NCBI GenBank assembly: GCA_944363915.1
Contig: CALVVR010000008.1
Location: 1 to 44,147 of the forward strand
Source: an uncultured Bacilli bacterium
GTDB lineage: Bacteria > Bacillota_I > Bacilli_A > RF39 > UBA660
Reading direction: 5' to 3'
DNA length: 44,147 nucleotides
In this document: positions 16,906 to 24,964 of the stretch, one piece after another
Layout: every line of letters begins with the position of its first letter
How positions within the stretch are numbered: position 1 is the stretch's first letter
Made by a program: the position numbers and the translations under genes
The notes under the pieces: generated by a model
What the model was told of the DNA's origin: nothing
Database searches by the model: none
What the model saw: the letters and a program-made list of their open reading frames with translations, nothing else

Positions 16906-17349
16906 ATGAAAAGAAGAGTATCGAAACAATCAAAAAGAAGATTAATGATATTTGGTATCCTTTCTATTGTAGCAATAGGATATTTTTTCGTTACTATTTT
17001 TTCTTATACTTATAATTATATTTCTTTAAAAAATGAGGAATATACTCTAAAAAATGAATTAGTTGCTTTACAGGATGAAAAGGCTAATTTAAAAATTGAA
17101 ATTGAAAAGTTAAATGATCCTGAGTATGTTGCAAGATACGCTAAAGAAAATTTTTTATATTCAGCTGATGGTGAGTATGTTATTAAAATAGAAACTGATG
17201 ATCAAGAACAAGTGGTAAGTAACGATAATAATCAAATGGTTTATGTTGTTTCAATCAGTTTAATAGTAATATTAATGTTAATTTTTATTATTAAAATAAG
17301 TTGTAAGCCAAAAATTAAAAAAATGACTATAAAAACAGTTCAAAAATGA
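16906..17349 (+). CDS. divIC: septum formation initiator, DivIC/FtsB family
   Basis: The 147-residue bitopic protein has a basic N-terminus (MKRRVSKQSKRR), one helix (about 15-35), then a leucine-zipper-like coiled coil (about 40-75) followed by NDPEYVARYAKENFLYSADGEYV, the typical DivIC/FtsB tail. It stabilises the division complex with FtsL and DivIB. It has an unusual second hydrophobic segment near 112-130 and a basic tail, longer than standard DivIC. ATG 16906 is preferred over GTG 16903 by spacing from AAGGAGAG. The yabP-yabQ-divIC order is as in Bacillus subtilis. Confidence 0.85.
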   Translation: MKRRVSKQSKRRLMIFGILSIVAIGYFFVTIFSYTYNYISLKNEEYTLKNELVALQDEKANLKIEIEKLNDPEYVARYAKENFLYSADGEYVIKIETDDQEQVVSNDNNQMVYVVSISLIVILMLIFIIKISCKPKIKKMTIKTVQK

Positions 17350-17360
17350 ACTGTTTTTAT
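17329..17360. terminator. bidirectional terminator between divIC and lemA
   Basis: A 13-bp perfect stem ATAAAAACAGTTC / GAACTGTTTTTAT with loop AAAAAT. It overlaps the stop codons of both convergent genes and has a T-run on each strand. Confidence 0.9.
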
Positions 17361-17899
17361 AATTTAAAATCATTAGTTATTTCATCATTCATATTTTTAC
17401 CGTCATAATAAGTTCTTTCTTTATATTTTGATATCATAGCGACTAAATTACTTGGAATTTTTCGCACCATTTTATTATAATCGGTAATAATATCATTATA
17501 ATATTTTCTTAAAGCAATTATTTCATGCTCACTTTCATTTAATGAAGTATCGATTTTTAAAAGGGCATCACTTTCACTTAATTCTGGATAATTATCTTTA
17601 TAATAATTAAATTCATTAATTGCTTCATATAATTGACGGTCTAAATCAAAATTAGAAATTTTTCGACTTCTCAATTTAACAATTAATTCTAAGACTTCTT
17701 GATCAGTATTAATATTTCCTTTAATAACATTAATTGATTTATTTAATAGGTCGAATCTTTTTCGTAAAACGGTATCGATATTAGCTTCAACTTCATTTAT
17801 TCTTATTATTAATCCTTGAAATTTATTATATGTATTTATATACCAAACTAAGATTAAACATATAATAATTAAAATTATCATTGTTATAAAAAATATCAT
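17357..17899 (-). CDS. lemA: LemA family protein
   Basis: The 180-residue protein has an N-terminal membrane helix (about 1-22), then the LemA helical domain: NTYNKFQGLIIRINEVEANI, VLRKRFDLLNKSINVIKG, and the C-terminal RKYYNDIITDYNKMVRKIPS segment, the most conserved part of the family. LemA proteins are membrane-tethered helical bundles of unclear function, often near proteases or cell-envelope genes. A TGTTATAAT box lies upstream on the minus strand, with ribosome site GGTGAAT. Confidence 0.88.
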   Translation of the reverse strand: MIFFITMIILIIICLILVWYINTYNKFQGLIIRINEVEANIDTVLRKRFDLLNKSINVIKGNINTDQEVLELIVKLRSRKISNFDLDRQLYEAINEFNYYKDNYPELSESDALLKIDTSLNESEHEIIALRKYYNDIITDYNKMVRKIPSNLVAMISKYKERTYYDGKNMNDEITNDFKL

Positions 17900-17916
17900 C
17901 TACATTCACCATATTA

Positions 17917-17925
17917 ATTATAACA
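17917..17925 (-). promoter_or_regulatory. extended -10 promoter of lemA
   Basis: On the minus strand TGTTATAAT lies about 18 bp before the lemA start codon. No -35 is obvious. Confidence 0.4.
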
Positions 17926-17941
17926 AATATTTTTTTAAATA

Positions 17942-18289
17942 TCAATTATTTGGATAAAAATCTGGGTCATAATTAATTGGTTCGTCAAATGAAATATAAT
18001 CGACATAAATCATTAATAACATCTGCCATACTCCATTAGTTGGATCACTTAAAATAATGTGATCTCTTCCTGATTGTTCGATAATTCCTGTAAATTCTAA
18101 ATCCCGCCATTCATTAGAGTCAGGAAATGTTTGATGAACACGGACCTTCTTTCCTTTATTTAATCTTAATATATTTTCAATATAAGATTGTTCAGCTGGT
18201 AATGCCATTTGTTGATAGTTAGTATTTCCTGGTGGGGTTGTAGGTCTTAAATATGTCTGTTGTCCATTATATTGATTATAATAATTCAT
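17942..18289 (-). CDS. gerQ: spore coat protein GerQ
   Basis: The 115-residue protein has a Gln/Asn/Pro-rich N-terminus (1-30) followed by the GerQ core: LPAEQSYIENILRLNKGKKV, GIIEQSGRDHIILSDP and LLMIYVDYISFDEPI. In Bacillus subtilis GerQ is a coat protein cross-linked by transglutaminase and needed to localise the cortex-lytic enzyme CwlJ. The Gln-rich N-terminus fits a cross-linking substrate. AAAGGAGAT precedes the ATG. No tgl or cwlJ gene lies in this window. Confidence 0.92.
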   Translation of the reverse strand: MNYYNQYNGQQTYLRPTTPPGNTNYQQMALPAEQSYIENILRLNKGKKVRVHQTFPDSNEWRDLEFTGIIEQSGRDHIILSDPTNGVWQMLLMIYVDYISFDEPINYDPDFYPNN

Positions 18290-18335
18290 AAATATCTCCT
18301 TTCATATAAAATATATTAAATAGTTTAATAAAATA

Positions 18336-18344
18336 TGTTATAAT
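18336..18344 (+). promoter_or_regulatory. extended -10 promoter of pduL
   Basis: TGTTATAAT, 15 bp before the ATG and immediately ahead of the GGGTGAT ribosome site. Confidence 0.45.
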
Positions 18345-18359
18345 TAGATGGGTGATATT

Positions 18360-18914
18360 ATGAAATTAACAGTTGGAGTATCTAATCGTCATGTTCATTT
18401 AAAACAAAGTGATTTAGATATCCTATTTGGTCAAGATTTGACTAAACAAAAAGATTTAACACAACCAGGACAATTTGCTTCTTGTGAATTTGTGACTATT
18501 AAAACTGACAAATCAGAAATAAGCAAGGTTAGGGTTTTAGGACCAGTTAGAAATTATACACAAATAGAAATTTCTAGAACTGACGCTTATAAATTAGGTT
18601 TAAATCCACCTGTTCGTAGTTCGGGTCATTTAGAAGATAGTGAAATTGTAACATTGATTGGTCCAAATGGAAGTATTACAACTAATGGTTGTATTATTGC
18701 TGATCGTCATATTCATATTACTTATGCAGATAAAGAAAAATATAAATTTCCTGATAAAGTCATGGTTAAAATTGCTAGTGAGAAACCTGGTATAATTGAG
18801 GTTGATGTTAAACCTAGTGAGGAAGCTTTTTTTGAACTTCATTTAGATACTGATGATGCAAACGCTTTTTTACTTAAAAATGGTGACGAAGTAGAAATAT
18901 TAGATTTTAAATAA
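18360..18914 (+). CDS. pduL: PduL-type phosphate acyltransferase
   Basis: PduL swaps CoA and phosphate on acyl groups (acetyl-CoA or propanoyl-CoA to the acyl phosphate). The 184-residue protein shows the two His clusters that bind zinc, SNRHVHL near residue 10 and ADRHIHI near residue 120, plus RVLGPVRNYTQIEISRTD and GHLEDSEIVTLIGPNG. No N-terminal encapsulation peptide is present and no microcompartment genes are nearby, so it likely serves as the general phosphotransacetylase, with the PFOR encoded downstream supplying acetyl-CoA. ATG 18360 is set by GGGTGAT; an ATG 12 bp upstream would overlap that site. Confidence 0.92.
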   Translation: MKLTVGVSNRHVHLKQSDLDILFGQDLTKQKDLTQPGQFASCEFVTIKTDKSEISKVRVLGPVRNYTQIEISRTDAYKLGLNPPVRSSGHLEDSEIVTLIGPNGSITTNGCIIADRHIHITYADKEKYKFPDKVMVKIASEKPGIIEVDVKPSEEAFFELHLDTDDANAFLLKNGDEVEILDFK

Positions 18915-18928
18915 TTGTTTTATAATAT

Positions 18929-18973
18929 AAAAAAATTGGTATTAATTTTTAAAGTTTTCATACCAATTTTTTA
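18929..18973. terminator. bidirectional terminator between pduL and the lipoprotein gene
   Basis: AAAAAATTGGTAT (18930-18942) pairs with ATACCAATTTTTT (18960-18972), 13 bp with a 17-nt loop. T-runs lie on both sides. Confidence 0.8.
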
Positions 18974-19787
18974 TATATTCTTTACCACTATCTAACAAAT
19001 CACTACCAACATCACCAATAATATCAATAGCTTCTTTTGTGTATTCAACTAATTCATCTTTTGCTTCAACAATTGAGTTATAATTTTCTTCACCTAATTT
19101 TTCTTTAGAAAATTCTTTTAAATTGTTAGCGCCTTTTTTGATTAATTCACTAGCTTTGTTAAAGGCTTCTTTAGCTGTTTCTGAGATAGTTTCTTTATAA
19201 TTTGGAAATTTATTTTCGATTTTTGTATCGATACGAGAAGCAATTTCTAAGACTTTTTGTTTACCACTATCGGTTAATTCATCAAAAGTAACACCATTTA
19301 TTTCGCTATCGTAAAATAGGAAATCGACAACAGTAACAAAGACACCTTTAGCTTTATCTTTTGCATTGTTAACTGTTTCACTATTTAAAATATTATCGAT
19401 ATCTTCTTCTAAGTTGTTAAATGTTTCAATGGCTTTTTCATCAGCGCTGCTATATTCTTCAGCACTGCTATATTCTTCAGTTACATTATTATTACTACTA
19501 TTATTGTTATTGTTGTTGTCATTGTTGTTAGTGGTTGAGTTTATACTTGGTTCACTAGTCACTGATTCATTAGAATCTGGTTTGATAACAGGATTAATAT
19601 TTGGTTCATCTTGTTCAATTTGTGGTTCACTATTTTCTGTTACTGTCTCTTGATTATAATGTTGATAATTTTCTTGTAAAGTATTTTCTGTTTTTGAACA
19701 TCCAACCATATTCACAATAATAAATCCTGATAAAATAATAGCAATAATTTTTTTATTATTAATAGATTTAAACTTCACATTATTCAC
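18942..19787 (-). CDS. lipoprotein with low-complexity linker and helical C-terminus
   Basis: The N-terminus is a lipoprotein signal: basic start (KFKSINNKKI), hydrophobic stretch and lipobox VNMVGC with the acylated Cys near residue 30. A Glu/Pro/Ser/Asn linker with an Asn run follows (about 35-120), including a tandem EEYSSAEEYSSADE repeat. Residues about 120-281 are amphipathic and helical, rich in Lys, Glu and Ala. It would be anchored outside the membrane with an extended spacer. No enzymatic motif is visible and the function is unknown. It is monocistronic, with GAGGTGA as ribosome site. Confidence 0.75.
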   Translation of the reverse strand: MNNVKFKSINNKKIIAIILSGFIIVNMVGCSKTENTLQENYQHYNQETVTENSEPQIEQDEPNINPVIKPDSNESVTSEPSINSTTNNNDNNNNNNSSNNNVTEEYSSAEEYSSADEKAIETFNNLEEDIDNILNSETVNNAKDKAKGVFVTVVDFLFYDSEINGVTFDELTDSGKQKVLEIASRIDTKIENKFPNYKETISETAKEAFNKASELIKKGANNLKEFSKEKLGEENYNSIVEAKDELVEYTKEAIDIIGDVGSDLLDSGKEYIKNWYENFKN

Positions 19788-19893
19788 CTCACATTGTATA
19801 TTATATCATTTTTTTTAAATGCTGGGAAAGTTTATGCAATAATTTATAAATTTTTGATTCTCATAATATTTTTAACTTTAATAAATAATTATT

Positions 19894-19922
19894 TTGTAAA
19901 TTAGTGTGATTTATGATATAAT
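19894..19922 (+). promoter_or_regulatory. promoter of the Tam41-like gene
   Basis: TTGTAA (19894-19899), 17-bp spacer, TATAAT (19917-19922) within TGATATAAT. It is 26 bp upstream of the start codon. Confidence 0.7.
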
Positions 19923-19947
19923 AACAAGCATTCGAAGGAGAAAAGTT

Positions 19948-20862
19948 ATGAATAATTTAGAAATAATTGAGAATTTAAAAGAAGCGTTACCTAAAACGGT
20001 TGCTGTTATTGGTTATGGCTCTGGTATTTATAAGCAGACTGGCTATACTGATAAAGAAAAACCTGATAAAGATGTGATTGTTGTTGTTGATGACTTCCAA
20101 GATTTTTTAATTGATGATTATGCTAAAAACACTCATCATTTTTCTAAGGATTTTATTCCTAGTAATTTATCAAGAAAAAAAGATGATTTTTATAGTAATA
20201 TTGGTTGTTTAAAATTCTATCACGACAATATTCATTTTAAAGCTATGATTATATCGAAAAAAGCTTTGGAACAAGATTTAAAAACTTGGAAATTTTTTGG
20301 AATGGCTGGTCGTTTGACTAAACCAATTTTATATCAAAATATTCCTAAAGATTTAGAAAAAGCAATTCAAAGAAATCGAGAAAATATTCTTATAACTGCT
20401 TTGCTATTTAATGATAAAGATGTTTTAACGCCTACTGAATTATACAATACTATTTCTGGTTTAACATATATGTATGATTTTAGAACGATTGTTCCAGGTG
20501 AGAAAAAGAGTAAAGCTACTGATATTGTAAATGGCGCTTTTGATTTTTTTGAAAATGCATATAGACAAAATGGTTTGATTTTATTTGATGAAGAATTTAT
20601 TTATAATTGCCATCCAGTTGAATTAATAGAGCAATTACCTGATAATTTAAGATTATATTTAGGCAAGTATTTTAATAACTTTAATTTGGATAATATTACT
20701 AAAGAGGATTTAAAAAGAATTAGTACAATAATCAAACATTATTTTCGAAAAACTAATTTTCCTAATTCTATTAGATTAGCTATTAGTAGTAGTACAACTC
20801 TAGGTAGAGAAGAATCTATCAAACATGGATTGAGTAAAGTAAAAAAACATTTTTCAAAATAA
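19948..20862 (+). CDS. Tam41-like CDP-diacylglycerol synthase
   Basis: The 304-residue protein resembles the mitochondrial-type phosphatidate cytidylyltransferase Tam41/Mmp37, a nucleotidyltransferase-fold enzyme making CDP-diacylglycerol from CTP and phosphatidate. Visible signatures: GYGSGIYKQTGY near residue 22, PDKDVIVVVDD with the metal-binding Asp, HHFSKDFIP, FKAMIISKKALEQDLKTW, MAGRLTKPI and ISGLTYMYDFRTIVPGEK. It has no membrane helices, unlike the usual bacterial CdsA. ATG 19948 follows GAAGGAG; upstream in-frame codons precede that site. It may replace or supplement CdsA. The call rests on motif order, not on a database search. Confidence 0.8.
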   Translation: MNNLEIIENLKEALPKTVAVIGYGSGIYKQTGYTDKEKPDKDVIVVVDDFQDFLIDDYAKNTHHFSKDFIPSNLSRKKDDFYSNIGCLKFYHDNIHFKAMIISKKALEQDLKTWKFFGMAGRLTKPILYQNIPKDLEKAIQRNRENILITALLFNDKDVLTPTELYNTISGLTYMYDFRTIVPGEKKSKATDIVNGAFDFFENAYRQNGLILFDEEFIYNCHPVELIEQLPDNLRLYLGKYFNNFNLDNITKEDLKRISTIIKHYFRKTNFPNSIRLAISSSTTLGREESIKHGLSKVKKHFSK

Positions 20863-20878
20863 CTCAATCTTTTTTTTG
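20828..20878 (+). terminator. terminator after the Tam41-like gene
   Basis: GATTGAGT (20828-20835) pairs with ACTCAATC (20862-20869), with a 26-nt loop containing the stop codon, followed by eight T. Confidence 0.65.
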
Positions 20879-20918
20879 TTTTGTTAAATTTTATAGTATA
20901 ATTAAATTGGTGATTATA

Positions 20919-23900
20919 TTGAAAAAAGTTATAATTGATGGCAATGAAGCTTGTAGTAACGCTTCTTATTTATTTACTGAAGCGGCTGGTATTTACCCAA
21001 TTACTCCTTCAAGTCCTATGGCGGAACATATCGATGATTGGAGTAGTCAAGGGTTAACTAATATTTTTGGTGATAAAGTTAAAGTAATTGAAATGCAAAG
21101 TGAAGCAGGAGCTAGTGGTTTAGTTCATGGTTTACTTAGAGCTGGTATTTTAACTAGTACTTATACAGCTAGTCAAGGGTTATTATTAATGATACCTAAT
21201 ATGTATAAAATAGCTGGAGAAATGTTACCATGTGTTATGCATGTGGCAGCTCGTAGTTTATCGACTCACGCTTTATCAATATTAGGCGATCATCAGGATA
21301 TCTATGCAACAAGGATGACTGGCTTTAATATGTTAGCTTCTAGTAATGTTAGCGATGCTAACTATTTAGGTGTGGTAGCTCACTTATCGGCGATTGAAAG
21401 TAGTTTACCTTTCATGCATTTTTTTGATGGCTTTAGAACTAGTCATGAACTACAAAAAATCAATGTTTTAGAGCGTGATGATGTTAAAGACTTGATTAAT
21501 TACGATAAGTTGCAAGAATTTAGAAATAAAGCTATTAATCCTTATAATCCTAAAACATATGGCACTAGTCAAAGCGATGATATTTATTTTCAAGCAACAG
21601 AAATAAGAAATAAATATTATGATAAGGTACCTGATATTGTTAATAGTTATATGGAAAAAATAAATAAAATAACTGGTATGAATTATAAACCATTTAATTA
21701 TTATGGAAGTCCTAATGCTCACAAAGTAATCATTGCGATGGGTTCAGTTTGCGAGACAATTAAAGAAGTAATTGATGATTTAAATGAAGATTTAGGGTTA
21801 ATCGAAGTCCATTTATATCGACCTTTTTCTAGTAAGTATTTAAAAGAAGTAATTCCTAATACTGTCGATAAGATTGCTGTTTTAGATCGAACTAAAGAGT
21901 TTGGCAGCGAAGGACCTTTATACTTAGATGTTTGCAATGTTTTAAAAGATGAAAATATCAAAGTAGTAGGTGGTAGATACGGTTTATCAAGTAAAAATAC
22001 AACACCTAGTCAAATTAAAGCTGTTTATGACATGTTAGATAATCCTATTCATAACTTTACTATTGGAATTCAAGATGATGTTACTAACTTAAGTTTAAAA
22101 GAGGAAAACTATAAACTAAATAATGGTTTAGAAATGTTGATATATGGTTATGGATCTGATGGAATGGTTAGCGCTAGTAAATCAATTATTAAATTAGTTG
22201 GTAAAAATACTGATAAATATGTTCAAGGTTATTTCCAATATGATTCTAAAAAATCAGGTGGTGTTACTAACTGTCATTTAAGATTTAGTGATAAGCCAAT
22301 TAAAGCAACATATTATGTTGATAATCCATCACTAGTCGTAGTTACTAAAGATACTTATATGGATGATTTTGATGTTTTATCTAATATTAAAGAAAATGGT
22401 ATATTTATTTTAAATACCGTTAAAACGGAAAGTGAAGTAAATAGTTTTTTAAGTTCTAATGTTAAACAAATAATTAAAAATAAAAATATAAAAGTTTATA
22501 TTATCAATGCTTATGAATTAGCTCGTAAAGTTGGCTTAAATAATAAAATAAGTACAATTATGGAAGTTATTATTTTCTATTTATCTAATTTAGTTGATTT
22601 TGATAAGATTAAAATTGATTTAAAAGATGATGTTACTAAACGCTTTGGCTTAAAAAGTGAAAGTATTGCTGCATCTAATGTTGAAGCTATTGATTTAGCT
22701 ACTACTTATTTAAAAGAAATTAAATTAGATGATAATTACAATAATGAAGAAAGACCAAAATATGTCGATGTTTATTTGGCTATGCGTAAAAGATTAGGAG
22801 ATAAACTACCTGTTTCTAGTTTTAGTGAAATGCCAGATGGAACTTTTAGGTCAGGAACAAGTAGAGAAGAAAAAAGATGTATTTCTGATTTAGTTCCTAA
22901 ATGGATCAGTAGTAATTGTATTAAATGCAATATGTGTTCATTTGTGTGTCCACATGGGGTAATTAGACCATATCAATTATCTGATGAAGAATATGAAAAA
23001 GCTCCTAGTTATATAAAAGAAAGATGTGTCGATAAATTTATTATTGGTATAAGTGTTAAAGATTGTACTGGATGTGGATTATGTATTAAATCTTGTTTAT
23101 CAAAAGAAAAATCACTTATTTTCTCTAAATTGGTTGATGAAGAACAAGAGCAAAAGATTTTCGATTATTTATCTAAAAATATAACTTGTAAAGAGACTAA
23201 TTTGAATAATATTAAAAATACACAATTTAGAGAACCTAAATTAGAATTTAGTGGGGCATGTGCCGGTTGTGGTCAAACTGCTTATATTAAATTGTTAACG
23301 CAATTATTTGGTGATAGTATGATTATCGCTAATGCGACTGGCTGTTCTTCTATTTATGGCGCTAGTGCTCCTTCAATGCCATACACGATTCCTTGGGCTA
23401 GTTCTTTATTTGAAGATAATGCTGAATATGGTTTTGGATTTTTAATGGCTGACAAACTTAATAAAGAAAAGATTGTTAAAATTATGAGTAAATATCCAGA
23501 ATTTAAAGAATATATTGAAAATATTAACGATTATAATATAACTAAAAAATATTATGATACAATTGATTTTGATAAATATCCTGAATTATTACCTTATAAA
23601 GACTACATTGTAAGAAGAAATATTTGGACTATCGGTGGCGATGGTTGGGCTTATGATATTGGTTTTTCAGGTATTGATCATGTTTTAGCTAGTGGGGAAA
23701 ATGTTAAAATATTGGTTTTAGATACCCAAGTTTATTCTAATACTGGTGGTCAATCTAGTAAGGCTACGCCAATTGGTAGTGTCGCTTTATTTGCCAGTGA
23801 CGGTAAAAAAACTAATAAAAAAGATTTAGCTAAAATGATGATGGCTTATCCTAATGTTTATGTGGCTCAAGTATCATTATCAGCTAATCCAATGCAATTA

Positions 23901-24242
23901 ATTAAAGCATTTAATGAAGCTAATAGTTATAATGGACCAGCTATTATTATTGCTTATGCACCTTGTATTTCTCATGGTATCATTGGTGGTATGAGTAATA
24001 GTTTAGAAATGGAAAAAGAAGCTGTTAAATGTGGATATTTTCCAATCTTTAGAAGAAATCCATTAACTAAATTTAGTCTAGATTGTAATCCTGATTTTAG
24101 TTTGTATGAAGATTTTTTAAATAAACAAACAAGATATACCGTTTTAAGCAAGATAAATAATGAAGCAGATGAATTATTAAAATTGAATAAAGAAAATGCT
24201 ATTAAAACTTATGAATATTATAAAAAATTAAGTGAGGAATAA
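20919..24242 (+). CDS. nifJ: pyruvate:ferredoxin (flavodoxin) oxidoreductase
   Basis: The single-chain PFOR of about 1107 residues oxidises pyruvate to acetyl-CoA and CO2 and reduces ferredoxin. Order of parts: N-terminal domain with GNEACSNASYLFTEAAGIYP ITPSSPMAEH, central gamma/alpha segments, two 4Fe-4S clusters (CIKCNMCSFVCP near 667 and CTGCGLCIKSC near 715), and the TPP domain with CAGCGQTAYIKL (about 783), GDGWAYDIGF and SNTGGQSSKATP. GGTGAT at 20909-20914 sets the start at TTG 20919 (KKVIIDGNEA). It should supply acetyl-CoA to PduL for acetate formation. It is monocistronic. Confidence 0.95.
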   Translation: MKKVIIDGNEACSNASYLFTEAAGIYPITPSSPMAEHIDDWSSQGLTNIFGDKVKVIEMQSEAGASGLVHGLLRAGILTSTYTASQGLLLMIPNMYKIAGEMLPCVMHVAARSLSTHALSILGDHQDIYATRMTGFNMLASSNVSDANYLGVVAHLSAIESSLPFMHFFDGFRTSHELQKINVLERDDVKDLINYDKLQEFRNKAINPYNPKTYGTSQSDDIYFQATEIRNKYYDKVPDIVNSYMEKINKITGMNYKPFNYYGSPNAHKVIIAMGSVCETIKEVIDDLNEDLGLIEVHLYRPFSSKYLKEVIPNTVDKIAVLDRTKEFGSEGPLYLDVCNVLKDENIKVVGGRYGLSSKNTTPSQIKAVYDMLDNPIHNFTIGIQDDVTNLSLKEENYKLNNGLEMLIYGYGSDGMVSASKSIIKLVGKNTDKYVQGYFQYDSKKSGGVTNCHLRFSDKPIKATYYVDNPSLVVVTKDTYMDDFDVLSNIKENGIFILNTVKTESEVNSFLSSNVKQIIKNKNIKVYIINAYELARKVGLNNKISTIMEVIIFYLSNLVDFDKIKIDLKDDVTKRFGLKSESIAASNVEAIDLATTYLKEIKLDDNYNNEERPKYVDVYLAMRKRLGDKLPVSSFSEMPDGTFRSGTSREEKRCISDLVPKWISSNCIKCNMCSFVCPHGVIRPYQLSDEEYEKAPSYIKERCVDKFIIGISVKDCTGCGLCIKSCLSKEKSLIFSKLVDEEQEQKIFDYLSKNITCKETNLNNIKNTQFREPKLEFSGACAGCGQTAYIKLLTQLFGDSMIIANATGCSSIYGASAPSMPYTIPWASSLFEDNAEYGFGFLMADKLNKEKIVKIMSKYPEFKEYIENINDYNITKKYYDTIDFDKYPELLPYKDYIVRRNIWTIGGDGWAYDIGFSGIDHVLASGENVKILVLDTQVYSNTGGQSSKATPIGSVALFASDGKKTNKKDLAKMMMAYPNVYVAQVSLSANPMQLIKAFNEANSYNGPAIIIAYAPCISHGIIGGMSNSLEMEKEAVKCGYFPIFRRNPLTKFSLDCNPDFSLYEDFLNKQTRYTVLSKINNEADELLKLNKENAIKTYEYYKKLSEE

Positions 24243-24256
24243 TCACTTAATTTTAA
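24224..24256 (+). terminator. terminator after PFOR
   Basis: AATTAAGTGA pairs with TCACTTAATT around loop GGAATAA, followed by a short T-rich run. It overlaps the stop codon. Confidence 0.6.
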
Positions 24257-24271
24257 GTTAAAAAATATATA

Positions 24272-24300
24272 TTGACAATAAAATTAATTTATAGTAAAAT
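24272..24300 (+). promoter_or_regulatory. promoter reading into the tandem structured element
   Basis: TTGACA (24272-24277), 17-bp spacer, TAAAAT (24295-24300). The predicted start near 24307 coincides with the first hairpin of repeat unit 1. Confidence 0.75.
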
Positions 24301-24308
24301 GTATATAG

Positions 24309-24688
24309 ATGAGGAAACCTCATATAATAAAAAAGAGATACATTTAATATTCCTTGTGTTAGATGTTTTACTCTAAATGTTTAGCTTTAAAGAAAACACC
24401 ATTTCAAAACTGATTAGGCGTTTTCGTTTAAGATTAGTCTTTTTTAAGGACTATGGTTGTATAAAATACAATAGTTATAAAAATAACTACTAATTCCACA
24501 TGAGGACCCTCATTTAATAAAAAGAGATACATTTAATATCCTTATGTTAGATGTTTTACTCTAAATGTTTATCTTTAAAGAAAACACCGTTTCAAAAGTT
24601 GATTCGGTGTTTTCATTTAAGATTAGTCCTTTTTAAGGACTATGATCGTATAAAATACGATAGTTATAAAAATAACTATTAATTCCAT
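24309..24688 (+). ncRNA. tandem structured RNA element, two units of about 190 nt
   Basis: Two imperfect copies lie head to tail: unit 1 at 24309-24499 and unit 2 at 24500-24688. Each holds the same series of hairpins: ATGAGG/CCTCAT, ACATTTA/TAAATGT, GAAAACACC with its complement, TAGTCY/GGACTA, a seven-pair stem around AAA, and TAGTTAT/ATAACTA. Differences between units mostly keep pairing, including one true exchange (T458-A470 in unit 1, C647-G659 in unit 2). No ORF of note lies on the plus strand. Unit 2 runs antisense to the 3' part of the small ORF at 24633-24722. A known riboswitch class is not recognisable. It could be an antisense regulator, a tandem leader for the downstream ATPase gene, or an independent RNA. 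Confidence 0.6.
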
Positions 24689-24722
24689 TGGAATTAATCC
24701 TTTCTATAGCTTTTTTAACCAT
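24633..24722 (-). CDS. small ORF of 29 codons with strong expression signals
   Basis: ATG at 24722 is preceded by AAGGAGGTGAT, close to a perfect anti-16S match, at a spacing of 8 nt, and by a consensus promoter at 24818-24846. The peptide begins MVKKAIERINSNG and ends in YNYRILYDHSP, basic and Tyr-rich without a clear membrane helix. Its last 17 codons lie inside repeat unit 2, and unit 1 carries a similar reading (YFYNYCILYNHSP) without a start. The opposite strand is likely transcribed from 24307, so antisense control is possible. It could be a toxin or signal peptide, or an incidental reading through structured sequence. Function unknown. Confidence 0.45.
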   Translation of the reverse strand: MVKKAIERINSNGINSYFYNYRILYDHSP

Positions 24723-24817
24723 AGAAATCACCTCCTTAAGCAATAAAATCAAAAAACTAAAAGATGATACTGCTGACGGAGTAAAACACCTAACTACTAA
24801 ATATACCTCTATAGTTA

Positions 24818-24846
24818 ATTATAAATTAATTCAAAACATATGTCAA
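24818..24846 (-). promoter_or_regulatory. consensus promoter of the small ORF
   Basis: On the minus strand TTGACA (24846-24841), 17-bp spacer, TATAAT (24823-24818). The transcript would begin near 24811, with about 88 nt of leader before the ATG. The leader contains GGTGTTTTACTCC (24790-24778), which can pair with GAGTAAAACATC further down the same transcript in both repeat units. Confidence 0.85.
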
Positions 24847-24916
24847 CAATAAATTAACTCATTTTAATAAAATATGACAACATTACAAAATTGTCATTAA
24901 AAATATTAGTTTTTTT

Positions 24917-24925
24917 TGATATAAT
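24917..24925 (+). promoter_or_regulatory. extended -10 promoter of the P-type ATPase operon
   Basis: TGATATAAT, 39 bp before the ATPase start codon. No good -35 at 17 bp. This suggests the ATPase operon can be transcribed independently of the structured element upstream. Confidence 0.45.
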
Positions 24926-24964
24926 TAATTTGGCGTGATACAATAATTAAAGAAGGTTGATATT

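Noticed and set aside
19366-19653. Leu/Ser-rich rightward frame opposite the lipoprotein gene
   Set aside because: It is the reverse reading of the Asn- and Glu-rich linker, without start signals.
24309-24688. CRISPR array
   Set aside because: There are only two units of about 190 bp without short repeats and unique spacers, and no cas genes.
24309-24960. Known metal riboswitch (Mn, Mg or NiCo) upstream of the P-type ATPase
   Set aside because: I find none of the conserved loops of those classes, a separate -10 box lies close to the ATPase gene, and an opposing consensus promoter intervenes. A new leader class is not excluded.
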